NCBI GenBank assembly: GCA_023488565.1
Contig: JAMDDZ010000058.1
Coordinates: 1 to 6,034, forward strand
From: Bacillota bacterium
GTDB lineage: Bacteria > Bacillota > Sulfobacillia > Sulfobacillales > Sulfobacillaceae
Direction: 5' to 3'
DNA: 6,034 bases
This document shows positions 1 through 5,504 of the stretch, piece by piece. The position numbers and the translations under genes were made by a program. The first letter of the stretch is position 1. Each line of letters opens with the position of its first letter. The notes below the pieces were generated by a model. It worked only from the letters and a program-made list of their open reading frames with translations, had not been told where the DNA came from and ran no database searches.

Positions 1-402
1 CCCGGAGGACGTAGTGCGGTTATGCGTGAAGTGGCCGTGAACAATGGCCTGCGGTCCATGAAGGAAGCCTTGGCTGGCTATACGCGCATCATTTACAAAA
101 TTATGACGACCGGTACTCAAGTGTCGCCGGATATGCTGCAGGAAGATGCGTTTCCCGATTGGGGTCCTCAAGTCAAGATGGTGTCGGACAATCTGGATTT
201 GTGGCGTCGTGCCCTACCTCCTGAAACGCTGCATACGACTGGTTTGTCGTGGCAAGTGGAGGAACGGACGATGCAGGAATTGTACGCGATTTGGAAATTG
301 ACAGGGACACTCGACATGATTAGCGAGGTGGACGAAGGGCTCCACGATATCATGGAGGAAATTATGGATGATGCGTTGGAGGACAGTGGCCTTTCGTTGT
401 AG
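1..402 (+). CDS. shdrC1: HdrC1-like iron-sulfur subunit of the sHdr complex, C-terminal part (5' truncated)
   Basis: The frame is open from base 1 to the TAG at 400-402, so the gene starts upstream and only its last 133 residues are seen. In HdrC subunits two CxxCxxCxxxCP motifs carry two [4Fe-4S] clusters that pass electrons between HdrB and HdrA. The first residues here (PGGRSAVMREVAVNNG) look like the stretch just after the second motif, where CPxG is followed by an amphipathic helix. The cluster cysteines would therefore lie outside the window, and none is visible in this part. The remainder is helical, with an acidic C-terminus (EVDEGLHDIMEEIMDD). The ATG at 22 is most likely internal. 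The call relies mainly on its position directly before hdrB1 and hdrA, which is the usual C1-B1-A order. Without that context this tail alone would be hard to name. Confidence 0.68.
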   Translation, partial: PGGRSAVMREVAVNNGLRSMKEALAGYTRIIYKIMTTGTQVSPDMLQEDAFPDWGPQVKMVSDNLDLWRRALPPETLHTTGLSWQVEERTMQELYAIWKLTGTLDMISEVDEGLHDIMEEIMDDALEDSGLSL

Positions 403-405
403 AGG

Positions 406-411
406 AAGGAG
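406..411 (+). promoter_or_regulatory. Ribosome binding site of hdrB1 (decides start)
   Basis: AAGGAG lies 8 bases before the ATG at 420. The in-frame GTG at 411 would overlap this site and have almost no spacer, so the ATG at 420 is the better start. Confidence 0.65.
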
Positions 412-419
412 TGGGGAAT

Positions 420-1625
420 ATGGAGCCGATGGAAATACCTGTCGTCAAGGGTGGCACCAAGGTAGCGACTTCAAGGGTTTTTGAACGGGATCCTGATACG
501 GTGCGCGATGAAGATTTGCGTGAGGCGATTTGGGAACTCGGACGTGAGGGTGAGTGGATTGTACAGCCGGTTCCAGAACCGTATTATCTGGCCCCCACTA
601 AATATGGTCGGATGAAGAAAATACCGCTGGAGCATACATGGCATCACAAAAGTTGTGGCCAATGCGGGCACATTCCGGGGTATTCGACGTCGATATTTTG
701 GCTTAACCGACTGTTGGGTTACGACTACTTTGATCCGCGGGACCAGACCTCCTGTACAGCGTGGAATTACTACGCTTCAGCAACGTCAAACCAAGTGGCC
801 CAGGCCGCGGTCGCGATGCGGAATTTCTCGGCGGCTTATGAATCGGGATATTTCCCCATGATTCATTGCGGCACGAGTTTTGGACACTACAAAGAAGTTC
901 GCCACGAATTAGTTCACGATGCTAACTTGCGGCGGCAGGTGCGTGCCATCATGGACAAACTGGGACGCCCGTTTGTTATGCCAGAAGAAATCGTGCACTA
1001 CAGCGAATGGATGTATGCGGTGCGCGACGAACTGAAAAATCGGGTTCAGTATGACTTGTCAAACATCACCGCAACAGTTCACCCGGCCTGCCATTACTAC
1101 AAATTGCAAACGGGTGATGCGATTTATGACCCCGAAATTTACGGAGGGCAACGCACAGCAGCGGTAACAGGTGTGGTGCAAACGTTAGGGGCAAACGTCG
1201 CAGATTACTCCAGTTGGTATGATTGCTGCGGATTTGGATTCCGGCATATTTTGGTGCAAAAAGATTTTACCCGAAGCTTTGCCACCTTGCGGAAAATTGA
1301 GGTCATGAAGGCAGAAGCCAATCCTGATGTGGTCTTGACCCACGATACCGGGTGTGTAACGTCCCTGGACAAAAGCCAATTTGCTGCGCAAGCCCATGAT
1401 CGCAATGTTGGGGTGCCTGTCATGTCGGAGTCGCAGTTTGCGGCGATTGCAGTAGGGGCACATCCGTTTCGGGTGGCTCAGTTGCATTGGCACTCGGTGG
1501 ATTACCGACCCTTACTCAGGAAAATGGGAATTGACCCAGAAAAGGCGTGGGCGGAATTTCAGGGAGACTTGGACCAAATCCAGGGCGGACAAATGGAGTT
1601 TATGACCTGGGAGCACGTGCTATAA
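420..1625 (+). CDS. shdrB1: HdrB1-like subunit with two divergent CCG domains (sHdrB1)
   Basis: 401 residues from the ATG at 420, chosen for its Shine-Dalgarno spacing. HdrB proteins carry the catalytic iron-sulfur clusters in two CCG domains; in sHdr systems this subunit is thought to handle sulfur substrate in the cytoplasm. Visible motifs: SCGQCGHIPGY (C79, C82), SCTAW (C112) and HCGTS (C150) form the first domain. HPAC (C224), DCCGFG (C269, C270) and DTGC (D309-C312) form the second. The classic second-domain ligand set is C, CC and CxxC, and here the CxxC has become DxxC, as in LutA/GlcF-like CCG proteins. The first domain lacks a normal CCG and its CxxC reads CGTS. About 75 residues precede the first cysteine, whereas methanogen HdrB has its first cysteine very near the N-terminus, so the protein is long for the family. 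It follows hdrC1 by 17 bases and precedes hdrA by 25. Family is confident; the exact sHdrB1 assignment rests on motifs plus synteny. Confidence 0.82.
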   Translation: MEPMEIPVVKGGTKVATSRVFERDPDTVRDEDLREAIWELGREGEWIVQPVPEPYYLAPTKYGRMKKIPLEHTWHHKSCGQCGHIPGYSTSIFWLNRLLGYDYFDPRDQTSCTAWNYYASATSNQVAQAAVAMRNFSAAYESGYFPMIHCGTSFGHYKEVRHELVHDANLRRQVRAIMDKLGRPFVMPEEIVHYSEWMYAVRDELKNRVQYDLSNITATVHPACHYYKLQTGDAIYDPEIYGGQRTAAVTGVVQTLGANVADYSSWYDCCGFGFRHILVQKDFTRSFATLRKIEVMKAEANPDVVLTHDTGCVTSLDKSQFAAQAHDRNVGVPVMSESQFAAIAVGAHPFRVAQLHWHSVDYRPLLRKMGIDPEKAWAEFQGDLDQIQGGQMEFMTWEHVL

Positions 1626-1650
1626 CCGACAAATAGGGGGAAGGGCGATT

Positions 1651-2718
1651 ATGGCTGGTTCGGATACCGTATTGATTGTGGGCGCAGGACCGGGTGGTAT
1701 TGAAGCCGCGCGAGGGGTTGCCGACTTAGGCAAGCGCGCCCTTTTGGTAGAAGCCAAGGGCGATATTGGGGGAACCCCTTACGAATATTATGCTACCTTA
1801 ACACCCGATCTTCGAGAAACTCATGAAGCTATGCACGAAATGGTCAGTGCTGTAAAGGAACATCCAATGATCGATCTGCGGCTGAACACACGTGTGGTTC
1901 ACAGTGAAGGAGAGATCGGGCATTTTATGGTAACCCTGCAAGATGACACGGGGGGACAAGTAGAGGAAGAAGTTGGAGCCATTGTGGTGGCTACCGGATT
2001 TCAACATTTTGATCCGGGGCGTGAAACGCAGATGTATGGGTATTACGAATATGACGATGTGCTGACACTGGTCGATGCCGAGCAAATGTTTAAGGCGGGG
2101 AAAATTGTTCGGCCTTCTAATGGCGAAGAACCGGAACGGGTAGCGTTTATCCAGTGTGTCGGGTCTCGCGATCGTCAAATTGGCAACCAATGGTGTTCTA
2201 AGGTGTGTTGTGGAATCGCATCGAAACAATCAATCGAAATCAAACGGATGTTGCCCAAAGCCAAGGTGTTCATTTTCTACATCGACATGCGGATGTACGG
2301 CTTTTGGGAAGACATGATTTATTGGAAGGCTGAACAATTTTCCCCGGTTAACTATGTTCGTGGCATTGTGACCGAAATCATCCGCAAAGGCGACAAGTTG
2401 CTGATTAAAGGGGAAGACACAACCATGGGCAGGCCCATGGAGGTCTTGATGGATATGGTGATTCTGTCGGTGGGCATGGAACCTTCTAAAGGCACTTTGG
2501 AAATGGCTAAGATTTTACAACTGCCGCGTGAAGAACACGGGTTTATCGCTACCAAGGACGGGGGTCCACTAGATACCGTGTCGACTAAAGTTCCGGGAAT
2601 TTTCGTGGTAGGCGCGGCTGCAGGGCCAAAAGACATTGAGGATACCGTCTCTATGGGGGGAGCTGCAGCGATGAAAGCCGTGGCATCCTTAAACCGGCAT
2701 GCCATCGAAGTGAGATGA
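1651..2718 (+). CDS. shdrA: HdrA-like FAD and iron-sulfur subunit, short form (sHdrA)
   Basis: 355 residues from the ATG at 1651, preceded by a G-rich Shine-Dalgarno (AGGGGGAAGGG, 1635-1644). HdrA is the flavin hub that connects the HdrC clusters with the rest of the complex. An FAD-binding Rossmann fold opens the protein: VGAGPGG (10-16), with E34 as the likely ribose ligand and GG at 40-41. A VVATGF motif (112-117) follows. The HdrA hallmark CVGSR (C169) with CSKVCC (C182, C186, C187) supplies four cysteines for a [4Fe-4S] cluster. The C-terminal PGIFVVGAAAGPKDIEDT (from about 315) closes the flavin site. The protein ends there, so it lacks the ferredoxin-type C-terminal extension of roughly 650-residue methanogen HdrA; this short form is usual for sHdrA. 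Its stop overlaps the next start by four bases (ATGA, 2715-2718), suggesting translational coupling. The family call is strong. Confidence 0.93.
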   Translation: MAGSDTVLIVGAGPGGIEAARGVADLGKRALLVEAKGDIGGTPYEYYATLTPDLRETHEAMHEMVSAVKEHPMIDLRLNTRVVHSEGEIGHFMVTLQDDTGGQVEEEVGAIVVATGFQHFDPGRETQMYGYYEYDDVLTLVDAEQMFKAGKIVRPSNGEEPERVAFIQCVGSRDRQIGNQWCSKVCCGIASKQSIEIKRMLPKAKVFIFYIDMRMYGFWEDMIYWKAEQFSPVNYVRGIVTEIIRKGDKLLIKGEDTTMGRPMEVLMDMVILSVGMEPSKGTLEMAKILQLPREEHGFIATKDGGPLDTVSTKVPGIFVVGAAAGPKDIEDTVSMGGAAAMKAVASLNRHAIEVR

Positions 2719-3440
2719 ATGCGCTGATCATTGATGCGGAGGCGGTCAAGGAATTTCTTGATAAAGCGGAGCCATTTCTGACTCCAGACTTGATGCAACA
2801 GTGGGACAGTCAAATGGCTGAACGTCACCAACGCCTATCAGCATTGCTGGTAAACCCATCTCACGAAATTCATCGCAGCCTTCCCGACTTATGTCGGCTA
2901 GTTCCCAGCACGGCACGGATAAAAGACGACGATTTACGACTCTGGACACCCCAAATGTTGGACATTTTGAGTTTGACACAAGAGGATCCCGAGCAGGTGA
3001 TTTCCTATGTGCATACGCTAGACATTTACCCGGGATGGCTACTGGAGTGGGCTACATTTTGGGGGTTTATCATGAAGCCTATGCAGTTCCCGTGGTGGAG
3101 CCGCTGGTTGTATGCACCGAAAAGCCGAACCGGATCACTGGCGCTGGTGGTGATGGATCCAGACCAGTTGGATGGAGCGACGCCTGAATTGTACCGAAAA
3201 ATCACCATGGGTGTGACGTTTTATGGCAGTGTACTGGATTCGAATCGCAGACTTCATGATGTTTCAGAGAGCTATAGAAGTTGGGTCGGGTTGGCGGCGA
3301 CTTATGCCGTGTACATGTTTACCATGGCGTCCTGGCGCCTGACCAATGAGTTTACCCAAGTGATGCCACCGTTTCCGAATGTTGTACAAAGTCTTCTGGG
3401 GATTCATAGATGGGAGGGATCCGTCTTTGCAAAAGGCTAA
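2715..3440 (+). CDS. Uncharacterised Trp-rich protein in the sHdr 'hyp' position
   Basis: 241 residues from an ATG that overlaps the hdrA stop in ATGA. The preceding GAAGTGAG is a weak Shine-Dalgarno, so translation is probably coupled to hdrA. I do not recognise a domain. The protein has 11 tryptophans (about 4.6%), many clustered around residues 107-133 (WLLEWATFWGF and FPWWSRWLY), and only one cysteine (in DLCRLV), so it is unlikely to bind an iron-sulfur cluster on its own. Two moderately hydrophobic stretches occur, near WLLEWATFWGF and near WVGLAATYAVYMF. Neither is a convincing membrane helix and no signal peptide is seen, so a cytoplasmic location is inferred. sHdr loci typically have a conserved hypothetical gene (hyp, also called sHdrH) exactly here, between hdrA and the second hdrC/hdrB set, which is the main reason for linking it to the complex. 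Its role is unknown. Its 3' end overlaps the next gene. Confidence 0.72.
   Translation: MNALIIDAEAVKEFLDKAEPFLTPDLMQQWDSQMAERHQRLSALLVNPSHEIHRSLPDLCRLVPSTARIKDDDLRLWTPQMLDILSLTQEDPEQVISYVHTLDIYPGWLLEWATFWGFIMKPMQFPWWSRWLYAPKSRTGSLALVVMDPDQLDGATPELYRKITMGVTFYGSVLDSNRRLHDVSESYRSWVGLAATYAVYMFTMASWRLTNEFTQVMPPFPNVVQSLLGIHRWEGSVFAKG
3412..3418 (+). promoter_or_regulatory. Ribosome binding site of the HdrC-HdrB fusion (favours a TTG start)
   Basis: GGGAGGG, inside the end of the upstream gene, lies 8 bases before an in-frame TTG at 3427. No comparable site precedes the upstream in-frame ATG at 3379. Confidence 0.55.
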
Positions 3441-4689
3441 GCCGATAGAATTGGAACTTGCGGTGGTGAACGGCATTGAATTGCCTGGCCATTGGAACCG
3501 GATGTTCGAACCGCGGGTAATATCCGAGTATGACTTGTCTGTATTAGATCAGGTGACCAGCATAGAGGGCGCAGAGTCACTAGGTTATTGTTACCAATGT
3601 GGCAAATGTACTGCGGTATGCCCTGTGGACACGGTGGGAGATTATTCACCGCGAAAAGTTTTTCGCCGGACCCAATTGGGGGCATCGTTAATCGATAGTC
3701 CGGATTTGTGGCTGTGCACGACCTGTCGCAATTGTCTCAGGGTATGCCCTAAAGAAGTCAACATGATTGAGATCATGCCCGCGGTACGCGAGCAAGCTGT
3801 ATTAGAAGGCAAGGCGCCGGAAGAACTGTTGACCGCGTTTGAAAACACGGCTCGGTATGGCAATCCTCTGGGAGAACCGCCGCGAAAACGGGCGGATTGG
3901 GTTAAGACCGCCGAAGTTCCAGTCCCTGTGATGTCTCAGCATAAAGCACCAGTGGATGTATTGTGGTTCGTTGAATGCTACCCTTCGTATCATCCTCGTG
4001 GAAAGGACGCATCCGTGGCTTTGGCGCGACTGTTTAATGCGCTCGGTATCGAGTTCGGGATCTTGGGCACCGAGGAAAAATGTTCCGGGGATTCGCAACG
4101 CATGGCCGGTGAGAAAGGGTTATTTGATATGCTGGCCGAACACAACGTCAAGATGTTGTCCAAGTACCAATTTAACCAAATTGTGGTGACTGATCCGCAT
4201 GCGTTCAATGCCTTTCTCCACGAATATCCTAAATATGGTGGGGAGTGGCCGGTACAGCATTACACACAGTTCTTGGCACCGCTTATTGACCAGATGAATT
4301 TAACGAGACCGATTCCCAAGAAGGTCACGTTTCATGATCCGTGTTACTTGGGTCGACACAACGGTGAATACGAAGCCCCGCGCAATTTACTGAAGGCTAT
4401 ACCTGAGTTGGATTTGGTGGAAATGGGACATTGTCGGGAGACCGCCTATTGCTGTGGCGGGGGCGGTGGCGGCATGTGGTTGGACAGTTTTGTCCGCGAT
4501 TATACCAGCCAGCGCTTGTCAGAAAAACGAGTCCGCGAAGCCGTGGAATATGGAGCGGATATTCTGGCTGTCACCTGTCCTTATGAAGTATCCCGTTTTG
4601 AAGATGCCGTCAAATCGACTGGCAATACAGGAAAGTTGGAGGTCAAGGATATCGCTGAGCTGCTGGCTTATTCGGCTCAACTCATTTAA
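3427..4689 (+). CDS. shdrB3: HdrC-HdrB fusion subunit (sHdrB3-like, HdrD-like architecture)
   Basis: 420 residues from a TTG start, or 436 from the ATG at 3379; the TTG is preferred because of the GGGAGGG at 3412-3418. The N-terminal HdrC-like ferredoxin part has two complete [4Fe-4S] motifs: CYQCGKCTAVCP (C55, C58, C61, C65) and CTTCRNCLRVCP (C97, C100, C103, C107). The C-terminal HdrB-like part has two CCG domains. The first has ECYPSY (C184) and KCSGD (C219), but DPHA (256-259) where CPxC is expected. The second has DPCYLG (C306), YCCGGGGGG (C342, C343) and CPYE (C384, with E387 replacing a cysteine). The order C then B in one chain resembles HdrD and the fused subunit recalled for Etf-linked (type II) sHdr loci. 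It starts within the upstream hypothetical gene (14-base overlap) and is followed after 42 bases by etfB. A likely role is electron transfer between the complex and EtfAB (inference). Confidence 0.85.
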   Translation: MQKAKPIELELAVVNGIELPGHWNRMFEPRVISEYDLSVLDQVTSIEGAESLGYCYQCGKCTAVCPVDTVGDYSPRKVFRRTQLGASLIDSPDLWLCTTCRNCLRVCPKEVNMIEIMPAVREQAVLEGKAPEELLTAFENTARYGNPLGEPPRKRADWVKTAEVPVPVMSQHKAPVDVLWFVECYPSYHPRGKDASVALARLFNALGIEFGILGTEEKCSGDSQRMAGEKGLFDMLAEHNVKMLSKYQFNQIVVTDPHAFNAFLHEYPKYGGEWPVQHYTQFLAPLIDQMNLTRPIPKKVTFHDPCYLGRHNGEYEAPRNLLKAIPELDLVEMGHCRETAYCCGGGGGGMWLDSFVRDYTSQRLSEKRVREAVEYGADILAVTCPYEVSRFEDAVKSTGNTGKLEVKDIAELLAYSAQLI

Positions 4690-4720
4690 CGGCCCTTGGA
4701 ATAAATAAGACACGTCATTG

Positions 4721-4726
4721 AGGAGG
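4721..4726 (+). promoter_or_regulatory. Consensus ribosome binding site of etfB
   Basis: A perfect AGGAGG lies 5 bases before the ATG at 4732. It is the strongest Shine-Dalgarno in the window and sits in the largest intergenic gap (4690-4731). This suggests etfB is translated independently rather than by coupling to the gene upstream. Confidence 0.7.
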
Positions 4727-4731
4727 TTCCT

Positions 4732-5499
4732 ATGCGTATTTTGGTATTGAGCAAGTCCGTGCCCGACTTAGTGGAAGAATTGGCCCTGGACGAAGACAAC
4801 GGAGAACTGCTCCATGATGACATGACGTATGTTCCCAGTGAGTGGGATGACCATGCGTTAGAAGAAGCACTGTTATTAAAAGAAGAAGTCGGCGCTGAGG
4901 TGACCGTACTGGCTGTAGATACCGGAGACGTCGATAATATGCTGTTTACCGCATTGGCCAAAGGTGCGGATCATGCGGTGAAACTGACTGGAGATTTTGA
5001 CCTGGCGACCTCCAACCGAAAACGAGCCCAGGCAATCGCCAACTACCTGCGGGACAATACATTTGATTTAGTGCTCTCTGGAGTACAGGCAATTGACGAT
5101 ATTGATGGTCAAATCCCTGCAATCGTAGCCGGTTTGTTAGAGTGGCCCCATGCTTCCGTGGTCACCGAGGTCAGTATCCAAGGAGAACAGATCCATTTTC
5201 GCCAAGAATATGGGGGTGGGCTTCAGGCGGAGTTCTCTGCCCAGGCACCGTTAGTGCTCGGCATTCAAGCAGCTCGGAAACCGCCACGGTATGCCTCCAT
5301 TGCCAAAGTGCGGCAAATGATGAAATCAAGTACCGTGGACGAAATCGATGCCTCAGCGGATACTGTGCCTGAGATCGAGATTCGTCGCTTCTTTAAGCCA
5401 GTGGCAGCGGGCCACGCAGAGATGATTGAAGGAGATCCTGAAGAAGTTGCGGACCGGATCATTACGATATTGAAAGAACGCAAATTGGTGAGGGGGTAA
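4732..5499 (+). CDS. etfB: Electron transfer flavoprotein beta subunit
   Basis: 255 residues from the ATG at 4732, the normal length for EtfB. It forms a cytoplasmic heterodimer with EtfA; the beta subunit holds AMP, or a second FAD in bifurcating Etfs. Family features: the N-terminal MRILVLSKSVPD strand, DDHALEEALLLKEE near residues 38-51, a KGADHAVKL segment, and LSGVQAIDDIDGQIPAI at about 115-131 (the nucleotide-binding loop). A conserved APLVLGIQAARKPPRYAS follows, which corresponds to the EtfB stretch before the C-terminal arm. The loop is unusual: canonical EtfB has a D-G-D-T-x-Q pattern here, and this protein has D122-D-I-D-G-Q127. The canonical NPxD before the ALEEAL helix also reads PSEWD. 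Placement after an HdrC-HdrB fusion gene suggests that this Etf exchanges electrons with the Hdr-like complex. It is separated from etfA by 5 bases. Confidence 0.93.
   Translation: MRILVLSKSVPDLVEELALDEDNGELLHDDMTYVPSEWDDHALEEALLLKEEVGAEVTVLAVDTGDVDNMLFTALAKGADHAVKLTGDFDLATSNRKRAQAIANYLRDNTFDLVLSGVQAIDDIDGQIPAIVAGLLEWPHASVVTEVSIQGEQIHFRQEYGGGLQAEFSAQAPLVLGIQAARKPPRYASIAKVRQMMKSSTVDEIDASADTVPEIEIRRFFKPVAAGHAEMIEGDPEEVADRIITILKERKLVRG
5490..5496 (+). promoter_or_regulatory. Ribosome binding site of etfA (supports a GTG start)
   Basis: GAGGGGG overlaps the last codons of etfB and lies 8 bases before the GTG at 5505. This fixes the etfA start even though no ATG is available nearby. Confidence 0.6.
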
Positions 5500-5504
5500 G
5501 TCGA

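Noticed and set aside
411..419. GTG at 411 as the start of hdrB1
   Set aside because: It overlaps the AAGGAG site itself, whereas the ATG at 420 has an 8-base spacer.
2423..2440. Perfect 8-bp inverted repeat CCATGGGC-AG-GCCCATGG inside hdrA
   Set aside because: It lies in mid-gene, encodes ordinary residues (TMGRPME), has a 2-base loop and no following T run. One such palindrome in 6 kb is compatible with chance, so it is neither a terminator nor a convincing operator.
1798..2831. Long antisense open frames on the - strand opposite hdrA
   Set aside because: They lie opposite strongly supported coding sequence, encode no recognisable motif and lack good ribosome binding sites.
4450..4473. 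Gly-rich GGCGGGGGCGGTGGC stretch as a low-complexity repeat
   Set aside because: It encodes the CCGGGGGG motif typical of second CCG domains in HdrD/LutA-like proteins, so it is a functional loop and not a repeat element.
4690..4731. Possible promoter or terminator in the gap before etfB (TAAATA near 4703)
   Set aside because: No matching -35 box at a suitable distance, and no stem followed by a T run. Read-through into etfB is the simpler explanation.
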